Positions 19,973-31,600 of a stretch of DNA of 64,000 nucleotides are shown here, piece after piece. The notes under the pieces were generated by a model that was given only the letters and a program-made list of their open reading frames with translations, did not search any database and was not told the origin of the DNA. Within the stretch, counting starts at the first letter, position 1; each line of letters begins with the position of its first letter. Both the position numbers and the translations under genes were made by a program. The DNA lies in contig OOIN01000004.1 of the NCBI GenBank assembly GCA_900323505.1, forward strand, positions 1,178,001 through 1,242,000, written 5' to 3'. The DNA is from Ustilago trichophora (Eukaryota > Basidiomycota > Ustilaginomycetes > Ustilaginales > Ustilaginaceae).

Positions 19973-21361
19973 CGAGCAAGTCAAATGACAGCTCAACGCC
20001 AAAGAATAGAGACGGGGGAGAAGTGGGGGTGACGAGATAAGGAAAGGGGGGTGGAAGAGATAAGGATTGTCGGAGGAGGAGGAAGAGGCGGAAAGATGAT
20101 GGACCTGAGATAGGAATGGGGCAATAGCCTGATAGAGATAGCTCAGAATGCTCACGAAGAAACGAGGCTTGCGGGTCAGCTGAGCATTTTGAGCCAACCA
20201 GCCCAACGTGTGGGGGAACAGAGGAGCGCGCGAGTGCGAGGGAGGCCTGACAAGGCGAGGCTGAGTCTGAGTGTGTGAGTGAATAAGGGGTCAGCAGCAA
20301 GATGCAAACCAAATCACTGCCTGTCAGGCTGGTCGGATTATGGATTTTATTTAAAACAAATGATAATAAAAAAGGTGCTGGGCTGGAGACCGCGCAGGCA
20401 GACTAGCGCGGTGAGGCTTGCAACTGAAGTTCTCTCAAGATTGACCACTCCAAAAGATAAGTCCATTTTTTTCCTTTTTTCCGTCACTAATCTCGCTCTG
20501 CCGTCTTCCGCCGCGCAATCCCGTCAGGTTATCTACGCTTCGCCAGAGATTTCGGATTCCTGATAGAGAGAAAGAAAAAAAAAAAAAAGAAAGAAAAAAA
20601 AAAAAAAGACAGGCGAGCGTGTGGTCAATCAGCCGCGGCAAAAAAGTCGGCTACCTTTTTGGTTGTTGTCCTCGTTCTTGCTCTCACACGACTGCCCCGC
20701 GGTGATTGCAGACACTGCATTTCTAGGAATGGCAAAACATTCAAGTCTAGTGCTAGCAGAGCCTACTCTTTGAAAGTGTTTTGTTTGTCTAGCACGCAAA
20801 GCTATACAAGCGCTCGCAAAAGAAAGGAACAGATTCATTCGTGTGCCAAGTCAAGCCGCATTGCGAAAAGCAAGCTCTTGCTCGGTGTTGAGCTACAGTC
20901 ATCGAGCCTTGCTCATCATTCGTCGTCCGAAAGATGGCAGCAACATTTTGCAACGGCGACTCCTCCGAGCTACGACTGAGACGTTTCGGGATAGACGCTC
21001 TCGACTCGGCTTTGCAGCGCTCTTCCTGCCTACAGACAAGGGCGAAAACAGCGATTCGATACCAAAAACCCTTCCTCCACGCGCAAACCAGTGCAAGCAC
21101 AATCCCAATTTGCTCGGATCTGATTGGCGATTGAAATTGCACTTTCCTCGATCAAGTCGAAACTCGTGCGCGCATCCGTCCAATCACAACGCTGGACAAT
21201 GTCATCCATCAGTCGTCTTCTGCCCGAACAAATTCGGATCAAACGGAGTCAACCAATATCAGGCTATCAACCCGGCAAATACATTTTAGCCTACGGTCCA
21301 GCATTAGCTCCCCTTTGCAACTGCCTGCCCTTTGCCTCTTCGCATAAAAATCACATACTTT

Positions 21362-21378
21362 GCAGTACTGTACAGTAG
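21362..21378. repeat. CAGTACTG/CTGTACAG double palindrome
   Basis: Overlapping palindromes CAGTACTG (21363-21370) and CTGTACAG (21368-21375), the same family as TACAGTACTGTA elsewhere in the window. Confidence 0.6.
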
Positions 21379-22730
21379 TGACTATTCTATGGTCACTCGG
21401 GTAAAGGCGAGGCAGCGAAAATCAATCTGTTACTGTGGTCAAAAAGACGGCTGCTCTTTCTTTGTTTGGCGGAGAAATTTGCCAGAGGGCCGGATTTGCA
21501 GAAAGAATCCTCTCCACCTTCTACTTTAAGCCATGAATTACTCCCAGTCTCATATTTGGCCGGCGATCGGGTGCCTCCTGTCCGTGTGGTGGAAGATGCT
21601 ACACGTCTCTCAGCGGCAACGTGAGGTGTAACTCGTGCCGGCCATTGAGCACCGATGCATGGAGCACTACTACTACTCAGCCACCTTTTTTTCATTATTG
21701 TTGCGCCTGCCTCGCGTCCGAAGCTTGGTCTTGACCACCAAGCCCATCCATGGACGACACAACCCGCGCACTGTACTAGAGTTGAACGGAAACGTTGCGA
21801 TTTAATTCGACTCGGGAAGTTGAGCCTCTTTTGATTTTGAAATCATCCGTCGGACGGTCATGACCCGGGCAGCCAATCAAATCAAAGCGATGGTTTTAGG
21901 TGCCTGATTTCGATTTCGCGCCCTTGGCCGAGAATATCGCGGTCCACTATCTTCCGAGCCAGAGTCGAGATTATCAATTTTGGCTAGAAGAAAAATTCCA
22001 GGCGCCAGTCGAGGTCGGCAAAGAGATAAAATTTCCTCTGGTGCGTGTTTGTGTATGTGTACGTAACTGCGAGAGCGATCAGCTGGAAGGCCACGCCGCC
22101 GATTCGCAACGACTGTGACGCGGATCGTCGACGTGTCCGATCCTCCACAACTTTTGGTTTTGCTTCTTTGTGTTTGGCGTCGAGCCGTTCTCACAAGCCT
22201 TTTCCCACATACTGTATGGCGTGTATGGCGTAGAGGTCACACGTCACTTCAAAGTCAACGTCGCCAAGTAGAGACTGTGTAGTAAACCATGTCGGCGATA
22301 CGCACGCCAAGAGTTGCATCCTATGCGGGCTGGCTGTCATGGTCACGCGGTTTCTCGGGCGAGCGGAATTCGATCCAGCGATCCCCCCGCGTCCATCTCG
22401 CTCGCTGAGAGATTAGATTTTGCCTTTTCGTGGCACAAATTCGTCCTTGATTTCAGCAATTTCACACTGCCAGCTCGTGGGCAATGTAGCGTCATTTCCT
22501 AAACTAGGAACACGCAGCCATCATAGCACGCACTGGAAAGTATATGGACAATGGCGATGCCAAGCTTATCGACAGATTGAAACGGCGCTATCGGATTGGA
22601 ACGATGTTCGTTGGCCTTTCTCTCCCAGCACAAAGCAAAGAATAGCACAGTGTGTTGCCAGAACGGCCATGAAAGACAACAATCTGATACTAGGCAGCAG
22701 CTTATCAACGCCGCTAGAAGCCACTTTAAT

Positions 22731-22848
22731 ATCTGCGGCCATAGAACCTTGAAAGCACCGCATCCCGTCCGATCTGCGAAGTTAAGCAAGGTATCGCCTA
22801 GTCAGTACTGCGGTGGGGGACCACGCGGGAATCCTAGGTGCTGCAGTT
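22731..22848 (+). rRNA. 5S ribosomal RNA
   Basis: About 118 nt with the conserved fungal 5S text: CATCCCGTCCGATCTGCGAA, then AGTTAAGC (internal control region) and GGTGGGGGACCACGCGGGAA. The ends pair as helix I (CTGCGGC near the 5' end with GCTGCAG near the 3' end, one G-U). Two internal helices also pair, CCTTG with CAAGG and CCTAG with CTAGG, so the secondary structure is preserved. Immediately downstream are T5 (22850-22854) and T6 (22856-22861), typical RNA polymerase III terminators. The gene stands alone, with no other rRNA gene in the window, so it is a dispersed copy. It is probably functional because pairing is intact. Confidence 0.95.
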
Positions 22849-22861
22849 CTTTTTCTTTTTT
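22849..22861 (+). terminator. RNA polymerase III T-run terminator
   Basis: T5 and T6 runs separated by one C directly follow the 3' end of the 5S rRNA gene. Confidence 0.8.
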
Positions 22862-24242
22862 GGCCTTTTTTAAATGTGCAGTATATTGTTAAACCCTGAG
22901 AGGTCTCTTCTTTGCTGCCTGGAATGCAGCATTCGAAATCTCCGGCGACGGACGAGCCGATCTGACAGGCATCCTCGCTCGAAGTCTGACTCGCTTTCTC
23001 AGGCTTAGCCAGAGCGAGCACGAAAGGCACACTGGACATCGCTCAACAGACTAGTACGTCGTGGGTCTCATCAGAGGACTGAAGAGCGAAGACCCTTCTG
23101 TAGACCCTTTTGGCGTATGGCCAAGGGGTTCTGCATTGTCAGATCGCAACGTGACCGTCACTTTGACCGCTTTGCAAGCACGCCACGGCCCTTGCTAACT
23201 ACTACCAAGGTAGAAGAGGCGCCGAAAACGCGATTCGCGGCCATTGGACCATTTTTAGCAGCGAGCATACCTTACGTACTCGCAATTTCTCTTGGCGCTA
23301 AAATGCTCCGATTTCGCTTGCAATGTGCTTAACGAGCCTGTCGTTACGCCAATTTGAGGTTGCGCCTCTTTCGCTGGCGTGTTTCGAGTAATGTACAGCT
23401 CTGGCATCATGAACTAGGCGGATAGCGTCTCGCTCAGTTTGCTGAAATCTCGCTGCTTTAACATCGGACTCCGCTCCGACTGTGCTACTCAAGGGTTAGC
23501 AGGGCTCCCCGTAATGCACTTGCATCCTTAGGCCGTAACAAGTCATAGCGCTAATATGGCGTGTCCGGCGGTAAGAGCGAGTACAATGCTCAGCCTTCCA
23601 TTCCGTTACAAGAATTGAAATTTGCGTTCGTACTGTATAGGACGCACCTGCCTGCCTTCTGTGCTGTGCGAAGGAACCACATGAACCCGCATGCACAGAA
23701 TGCAGATGTCAAACGGAAATGTAACCGCACGTTACGTTTACAGCTGCCACAACCGCCAAAATGCCGTAATTGGTGACAGAAATTCGGTCTTGGCTAAAGC
23801 GGTTCCCAAATTAGCCGACGTGATCGCTGCTCCCCGAGTGCTTGCTCAAAGCTGGATATCACGGTGGGATGTGAATTTGCTAGCTCCTGCCTCCCAACAT
23901 CACCATTCACACGCTGCGTATTAAAGGCGTCAACTTGACTTCGCTGCTTCCCGCTCTGGCCTCTAGCCCCAAACAAGTCGCCTTTGAGCAGCTTCATCTC
24001 CAACTTCAGCTCGACACCTCCCATTCCTCCACGATCTCTATATCTATCATCGGCCTGGCCTCGATGTGGAGTACGACTGCGCCTATCATCCTCGTGGCAC
24101 ACTTTTGGCACCTTTTCCTTCGACCCGGTCTCCTACCTGACGGTCTTTCCGCTCGAGAGCGCCCTGTACCTTGAAGCTCCAGCAACAAGCACCTTCCCTT
24201 TTTGACGTGAGCATCCCTTGCCGTCTTTAATTCTCTTTGTGA
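22862..24242. other. Intergenic region between 5S rRNA and the MFS gene
   Basis: About 1.4 kb with no credible ORF. The last ~250 bases are pyrimidine-rich with short CTC/TTC tracts, as expected for the promoter or leader of the transporter gene. Confidence 0.6.
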
Positions 24243-25938
24243 ATGTCTTCCGCCGAGGACCGCCAGATTCTGGCACAGGCAGCAGGGCAAGATGTCGAGC
24301 ATCAAAGTAATGGTGTTCAGAGCCCAAGCGTCCCCTCCATCGATGAAACGCAGTTGGATCAGGACGATGATCCCTTTCTGGTCAACTTTGAATACAACGA
24401 CTCCAAGGACCCACGCTCCTTCCCAACATGGAGGAAGATCCAAATCCTTATCGTGACCATGCTACTCGAATTCTGGGTCAATGTCATCTCATCGATATAC
24501 TCTTTTGGAGCACTACAAGTCGCCGAAGAGTTTGGTGTAAGCGATGTAGCATCTCGTGTACCTGCCGCCGTCTTCCTTTTCGGTTTTGCCATTGGTCCCG
24601 TCTTCGCAGCACCTCTGTCCGAAGACTATGGCAGGATTCCAGTCATGATCATCGGCCTCGTCATTCTCTCCCTGCTGCAAATTGGCTGCGCTCTCGCCAC
24701 AAATCTGGCTACATTGATCGTCCTCCGATTCATCGGTGGTTGCTTCGGTGCCGTCGCCTTCAACTCGATCGGCACAGTGGCCGATCTCTGGGACGCAGAA
24801 AACCAAGGCTGGGGTGTCAACACTTTTGCTCTGTCTGCAGAGGGCGGAGCCACCGTTGGCCCCATCATCGGAGCCTTCGTGGTGCAGGATGCCGGCTGGA
24901 GATGGACCTTTGGTGTATCTGGGATCGTACTTGCTTTCCTGCTGGCGCTCTTTGTACTCACCGTACCCGAAACAAGAGCTGGTGTCATCCTCGCCAGAAG
25001 GGCAAAGAAGCTCCGTCGCGAGGATGCTCGATACTACACCAGTCACGAAAAAGTCCGATCCCAACGCAAGGCAAAGGAGCTCCTTAAAGAGACTGTGGGT
25101 CGTCCGTTGTTCATGCTCTTTACAGAGCCCATCGTCTTCTGGTTTACCTTGTTCGATGCAGGTAAGTGTTGTTCAGCTCGTACCAATTTCTCAAATGCGA
25201 ACATCAAACTGACATTGGCTCCGTACTTTCCCGCTTCCAGTGAATTACGCCGTCATCTACGTATTCTTCGAGGCTTATCCCTTGATCTTCACGCAGTATG
25301 GCTTCAACATGGGACAGCAAGGTCTGACGTTCATCGGCGTTTTGATGGGCTTCATCATCGCGTATTTCTTGTATGCTTTCCAGATCAAGTGGTACAACTA
25401 TGCTGGCACAAAGAGGCCTGACGGCAATCCGACGCCCGAAGATCTCCTGCTCTGGGGCATTCCCGGTGGATTCTTGTTCCCTGTCAGCCTCTTCTTCTTT
25501 GCCTGGACCTCCTTCCCACCCATACCCTGGATTGTGCCTGTCATTGCGGGCTCGCTATTTGGCGTCTCCTCGCATACCCTCTTCCTCATCGTCTCGGACT
25601 ACACCGTCAGCTCCTACTCGATCTATGCCGCTTCGGCTGTTGCTGCTCAATCTTTCTTGCGCGAGCTCTTTTGCGGTGCTTTTACGCTGATCACCGAGAT
25701 CATGTATCACAACGTTGGCTACCAGTGGAGCAGTTCCATCCTCGCCTTTATCGGCGTTCCGCTATCGATCATCCCGCTCATCTTTTACAAGTTTGGCCCA
25801 ACCATTCGCAAACGCAGCAGCTTCGCCAAGGAACTCCAGATGGTCGAAGAGCGCGAGAAGCGTCGTCGGGCAAAGCTCGAATCCAGGGCTACGACGATGA
25901 CCAGCTCGGGTACGGATGGCAATGTAAAATCTGGATGA
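24243..25938 (+). CDS. MFS multidrug-type transporter (DHA1 family)
   Basis: Two exons, 24243-25161 and 25241-25938, joined over a 79-bp intron (GTAAGT...TTCCAG), encode 538 residues. Splicing reads FDAVNYAVIYVFFEAYP across the junction. Twelve hydrophobic segments are visible, six on each side of a charged central loop (~residues 255-290). The loop-2/3 motif appears as PLSEDYGRIPV, typical of drug:H+ antiporter-1 proteins of the plasma membrane that export drugs or polyamines. The acidic hydrophilic N-terminus (~65 residues) and basic C-terminal tail (EREKRRRAKLES) face the cytoplasm. Substrate cannot be told from sequence. There are no biosynthetic neighbours, so it is not obviously part of a metabolite cluster. 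Confidence 0.9.
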
Positions 25939-26600
25939 GGGCTGCCTTGTCACCTTGGCGGTATGGCTCTTTTGACTGCTCTTTTCCCCCCTATCAGTTC
26001 GGCACTTCCGGACCTCCTTCACTCGCTTGGTTTTGCCACATCACACTCTCCTTTAAATCACTTTGCAGTGGATCCACATTGTTGTCATGTCATGATGCTC
26101 TAATTGCTCGTCCCAGCACAAAATGTTACCGGTCTCGTTCGAAGCCGCATCGTGTGATTGTCGTGTGGTCATGCTTCTGAACTTTCCCATCTGGGTCCCT
26201 CTCGAGAGAACATGATGAGCAAAGGTCGAGCTTGAGGGCTCTGTGACTTGGTACGCCGCTCTACAGTTGACTGGGAAACTGAGTGGTCCTGAACTTTGGA
26301 TGATTGAACTATCACGAACTGTAAGCGAGCCTGATGGTCAGTCTATCGCCAATTCAATCATCCAACGACTCAGCCCAAAAGTGCAGCTCGAGCTCAGTAC
26401 GGACTGGGATTCACGAGCACTTGTTTTGAAGCTCAATGAAACTTTTCCGCTTCTTGGCCCATAAACGTCCGCACCGCTGCAGCGCGTTCACGAACACCAC
26501 AAAAGCTCTCAAGCAGGCACGGAAGAGAACAAGAATTGTAGCTTGATGGAAGCGGGAGACACACGGTGACAAAATGCAAATGGTAACAAGAGACAAGTAG
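25939..26600. other. Intergenic region, no gene seen
   Basis: The 3' flank of the MFS gene and of the small mitochondrial protein gene (convergent). No ORF, RNA gene or repeat stands out. Confidence 0.6.
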
Positions 26601-27097
26601 CTATGGGGAAGGTGCGGGGGGCGTGTTCGGGTGCGGAAAGCATTCAAGCTTTGCACTGTGCCGGACGATGCCGATGGCGATTAGAGCAAGAATAAAGTTT
26701 GAGAGTGGCAGATAGTGAAAGGTCCATGTGAGATGTGATGTTGAGGCGTGATGCCTCGTTTTGCCTGGGCCGAGATGGCTGAGCAGTGTCGCTGCAAAGG
26801 TCGAAGCGATTAGGCGTTTTCACCAACGCGTAGGACATTAGGCTGCTCACCGGGAACCGAGATGGATCCGACCTGGGGAAAGACGTCCTGCGAGTAGCTT
26901 GCAGCCGCAGTACTGACATGGCTAACGGAAGAAGAGCTGGAGGTGGGCTCAGAGGCCTTGGGTAGCATGGCCACGCGGCCTGGGCGGACGATGCTGCGAG
27001 GAGCAGTGGCGAGGGGCAGGGTCGACGAGGTAGGGGCGGGTGGGGCTCGGATAGCCGATCGCGAGGAGAAAGCTCTGCGGATGATAGAGGCAGTCAT
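26601..27097 (-). CDS. Small protein with mitochondrial leader, splicing uncertain
   Basis: The ATG at 27097 begins MTASIIRRAFSSRSAIRAPP, a clear amphipathic basic/Ser mitochondrial presequence. Read without splicing the frame stops at 26810 and gives 95 residues. A good intron candidate exists at 26850-26792 (GTGAGC, CTAAT branch-like site 16-20 bases before the CAG end, 59 bp). Removing it joins to a frame ending at 26601 and gives 145 residues with one membrane-like segment (LPLSNFILALIAIGIV). I cannot decide between the two from sequence, and I recognise no family. A small inner-membrane or matrix protein is the best inference. Confidence 0.5.
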
Positions 27098-27367
27098 TGT
27101 GATAGATTCAAGAGGTGCAGAGCTTGGGCTTGAACAGAGAAGGATGTAAGCGGCGTGCTCAAAGCTAGTAGAGGAGGAGAGGAGGAGGAATTTCAGGTCA
27201 AGACAGGTCAGACGATAGGATGAGGTGCGAGGATATGGAGTGCGTTGTGTACAGTCTCCTCGAATAAGGAACTGTTATTCGAGGGGGTCTGGTTATATAG
27301 GCCTGGATAGTGGGCGAAACGGATGCTGCGCAGCACTGGCTATACGTGAGGGTCACAAAAGGCACAC

Positions 27368-27404
<37 letters not shown>

Positions 27405-28683
27405 CCGAAGCTCTTCTCAACAGCATGGAGGAGAACGACTGAGCCTGATCATTTGGAGATTCCGACCATCGTCTGATGAAGTGACATACAGATTTCAGCT
27501 CAGTCCTAGCTACTTCTCGGCGAGAAAGTGGTACGATAACATACATACCCAACGAGGCCCCAGTCTCTGAGAAGTCACCGAAGGGGCCATCCTTGTCGCA
27601 CTCTCCTCGGACACTTGCCGGCGTTTTTGGACAGCGCGATCCGAGCCACTTTTCCAGATCCAGAACCCAAAAAAAGTGACTTTTCTGATTGCCACGCGTG
27701 CTATCTGTGGGGGAAGCGGTAGCGGAAATTCCATCTTCTGACTCAGAGCCTAATTTGTCCAGGAATGCGAGAGCCAACTCTCTCTGAGCGTGGCCTTATC
27801 GTGTGTCTGATCTTTTCTAACGGTTGAGCGAAGCTGGCCCCTGCTTAGCATTGCATTGCATCACCCACCTTACTTTCTGATCGAGGACGATGCTGACTAC
27901 GCCGAACTTGAGATTGGCTGTAGAGAGAGCGATAGGCTTTGGCCTTGGCTGTGACCGATTTATCATCACTCTCATTATCAATGTTTAGAGCTGTCGTGGT
28001 TAAAGTTAGCCGGCTAGCGACTGTCTCGAGACCGAAAGAATGGGCGAGTGACCGCACCTTGAGGCTTGCGGACCGGACATCTCCTCTCTCTCCAGACATA
28101 AGCCGGCTTTCTTTCCTCCCGCATTTGTTAGACATCTTGCCGACAGTCAAATCACACATTCAAGCTCAGCTGTAGAGTCACGTTCCAGCACACTGCATGG
28201 TCACACACGACTTGCTGAGCCACTGACTCGAAGAAAGTCGACGTGGCCGATTCTCTTCTCAAAGTCATGTGTTTCTGTCGGAACACCCGCAAATAGCTGG
28301 CCTCAGAAGATGAATTGATGCCACAGATCTCCGCTCCCAACTTTTTTCCTACATTTTTGGGTGCGAGTCGCGCGTCTCGCTGTCCACTTGCTCTCCGCAG
28401 GAAAGAACACAGCATAGCTAGCATTTCATATATGGCTAGCACTTCTCATTTCTCGCCGTGAGGAATAGGCTATGTCGGTGTCCTCAGCTGCAAAGGTCGA
28501 GTCTTGCTCTTCAGCTCATTGTTGATCAAGACCCTCACTGACCAAGTCTAACATCGGCTCTCGCGGCGCACCCACCCATCATACTACATTAAAGTCTTGG
28601 AAACGGGAACGACAATATCATTGCGGAATCATCAGTATCAGTCTACATCTGTTTTTTTTTTTTTTTTGGTGGTCCTTTTCTCT
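27098..28683. other. Intergenic region with CA repeat and T-run
   Basis: This spans the upstream region of the small mitochondrial protein gene and the 3' flank of pyruvate carboxylase. It holds an interrupted CA microsatellite (27363-27401) and a T16 run (28652-28667) just after the carboxylase stop. No gene is supported. Confidence 0.65.
27363..27401. repeat. (CA)n microsatellite, one interruption
   Basis: A 39-bp CA run with a single G at 27372, about 265 bp upstream of the small mitochondrial protein ATG. Confidence 0.9.
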
Positions 28684-31600
28684 TTAGTGCTCAATTTCGC
28701 AGAGCAAGTCACCCTGCGAAACAGAGTCGTTCTGCTCGACCAGGACCTTCTTGACGTGACCGCCAACGGGCGCCGAGACGACAGTCTCCATCTTCATAGC
28801 GCTCATGATGAACAGCGGGTCACCGGCCTTGACCGAGTGGCCCTCCTTGGCGCGGATCTCGACCACGACACCGGCCAAAGGCGAGCCGACGCTACCGGGG
28901 TCCGACGAGGCCTTGGGTCGCGTGATAGTTTCGACAGCTGCGCTGCGGTCCTCGATGGTGAGCGCACGAGGCTCGGCGTTCAGCTCGAAGAAGACCTCAC
29001 GGGTACCGTTGTTGGTGTTGAGAGCACCGACGGCGAGCAGCTTGACAATGAGAAGCTTTCCGCGGTCAATGTAGGCGTGGAGCTCCTCTCCTGGGTGTGC
29101 CTTGCCGAGGAAGTAGCGCGTGGGCAGGTTGCTGAGGTCTCCGTACTGGTCGAGGAAGCCCTGGAACTCTTCGAAGACCTTGGGGTACATGACATAGCTG
29201 ATGGCGTCGGTGGCGCTCATCGAACGGCCGTACTTGGCAGTGAGGTCCTTCTTAACCTGAGCAAAGTCGATGGGCTCCATGCTGGCGCCGGGTCGGCCAT
29301 CGATGCGCTTCTTGTCGCGGATCACCTTGCTGCGCAGAGGCTCAGGGAAACCGCCGGGGGGAGTGCCGAGGTAGCCCTGGAAGTACTCGATGACCGAGCT
29401 GGGGAAGTCGAGCTTGTCGGCTCGCTCCTCGACATCCTTGGCCGAAAGCTTGTTGGCGACCATGAACTGAGCGAAGTCGCCGACCACCTTGGACGAGGGA
29501 GTGACCTTGACGATATCCCCACAAAGCTTGTTGGCCTGGATGTAGGCAGTCTTGATCTCCTTCCACTGAGTTCCGAGACCGAGCTGCTGCGACTGGAACA
29601 TGAGGTTGGTATATTGTCCACCGGGCATCTCGTGGTCGAAGACCGACGAGTCGGAAGCCTTGACGTTGGCCTCGAAGCACTGGTAGAGCTGGCGAACCTG
29701 GCTCCAGTACAGGTTGAGGTTCTGGATGTCCTCGTGGCGGATACCGGCACCGAGACCGGTCTGCTCGAGAGCACTGACAAGGGCGCCCATCGAGGGCTGC
29801 GAGGTGAGACCACTCATGCTGTCGATGGCAACATCGACCACATCGGCTCCAGCCTCGGCACAGGCGAGCATGCTCGAGAGAGCAATACCGGCCGTGTCGT
29901 GCGAGTGGACGTGGATGGGCAGGTCGGGGTACCTCTCTCTGATAGCGCCGACGAGCAGCTTGGCCGAGGCTGGCTTGAGCAGACCAGCCATGTCCTTGAT
30001 ACCGAGGATATGGATACCGGTCTTGACGAGCTCGTCAGTAAGGTTGAGGTAGTATTCGAGCGTGTACTTGGGGTGCTTGCTGGGGTTGGCAACGTCACCA
30101 GTGTAGCAGATGGTACCTTCGGCAACACCGCCGGCCTTCTTGGCCGCGTCGATACCGAGCTTGAGCGAATCAAGCGAGTTGAGCGAGTCAAAGACACGGA
30201 AGATGTCGAGACCACACTCGACGGCCTTCTTGCTGAACTCGTAGATGGCGTTGTCGGGGTAGGCAGTGTAGCCGACGGCGTTGGCACCACGAACAAGGGC
30301 CTGGAGAGGAATGTTGGGCACGAGCTTGCGGATCTTGCGCAGACGCTCCCAAGGGTCCTCGTAGAGGAAGCGCATGGCAACATCGAAGGTGGCACCACCC
30401 CAGCACTCGAGCGAGAAGGCGTTCTTGAGCACGTAGCTGGTTTCCTTGGCAATGTTGACCATGTCAATGGTTCGCAGACGGGTAGCGAACAGACTCTGGT
30501 GGGCGTCTCGCCAGGTGGTGTCCATGATGAGGGTGCCCTTGTAGGCTCGTACAGCCTTGGCGAAGGCCTCGGGACCCTCGTTGACGATAATGTTCCTCCA
30601 ACCCTCGGTGCAAGGCTTGGTAGTGTCGAGCGTCTTGGTCGGATCCTTAGGGTCGGTGAAGGTGGGGATCTGGATCTCTTCCTTGAGACCAGGCTCGCCG
30701 ACCTGACCAGCGATGGAACTGCCGTTGACAGCGACATCTCCAAGGTAGGCAAGCAGTTTCTGGGCTCGGTTCTTGGTCTGGACCAGGTTGAAGAGCTCGG
30801 GCGTGTCGTCAATCATGGTAGTCCAGGTGCTGGCCGTGGCGAAAGCCTCGTGGGTCAACAGACGGAACAGGAAGGGAATGTTGGTCTTGACACCGCGGAT
30901 ACGGAACTCGACCAAGGATCGGAGCATCTTCCTTCGGGCAACCTCGTAGGTGGCACCACGGCACGAGACCTTGACGAGCAACGAATCGTAGTGTGGTGTG
31001 ATCTGAGCACCAGCGAAACCGGAACCAGCATCAAGACGGACACCGTTACCACCAGCAGATCGGTAGACCTCGATCCTTCCCGTGTCGGGCTGGAAGTTGG
31101 CGGCGGGGTCTTCGGTGGTGATACGGCACTGAATAGCAGAACCACGCTTCTGGATGGTCTCCTGGCTGAGACCGAGGTCGGCCAGGGTGGCACCAGCAGC
31201 GATCTGGATCTGAGCACCGACAATGTCGATACCCGTGATCTCCTCGGTGATGGTGTGCTCGACCTGGAGACGGGGGTTGATCTCGATAAAGTAGTAACGG
31301 TTCTGCTGGTCAACGAGGAACTCGGCGGTACCGGCGTTGCGGTAGTTGGCCGTCTTGGCGAGACGAACGGCGTCGGCAAGAATGGCCTGTCGCACATCCT
31401 CGCGGAGGTTGGGAGCGGGAGCGACCTCGACGACCTTCTGGTGACGACGCTGGACGGAGCAGTCACGCTCAAAGAGGTGGACAACGTTGCCCTCACCGTC
31501 AGCAAGCAGCTGAACTTCAATGTGGCGGGGTCGGTCGAGGAAGCGCTCAATGAAGACGGTGGGGTCACCGAAGGCCGATCTGGCCTCGGAAACGGCACGC

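Larger units (their letters stand above)
19559..22730. other. Long gene-free region upstream of urbs1
   Basis: About 3.2 kb with no ORF that has both an ATG and protein-like composition. It contains an ACAAAGGGA string at 19964-19972, interrupted A-runs at 20575-20607 and a CAGTACTGTACAG double palindrome at 21362-21378. It may hold a long 5' leader of urbs1 or non-coding transcripts; nothing in the sequence proves either. Confidence 0.55.
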
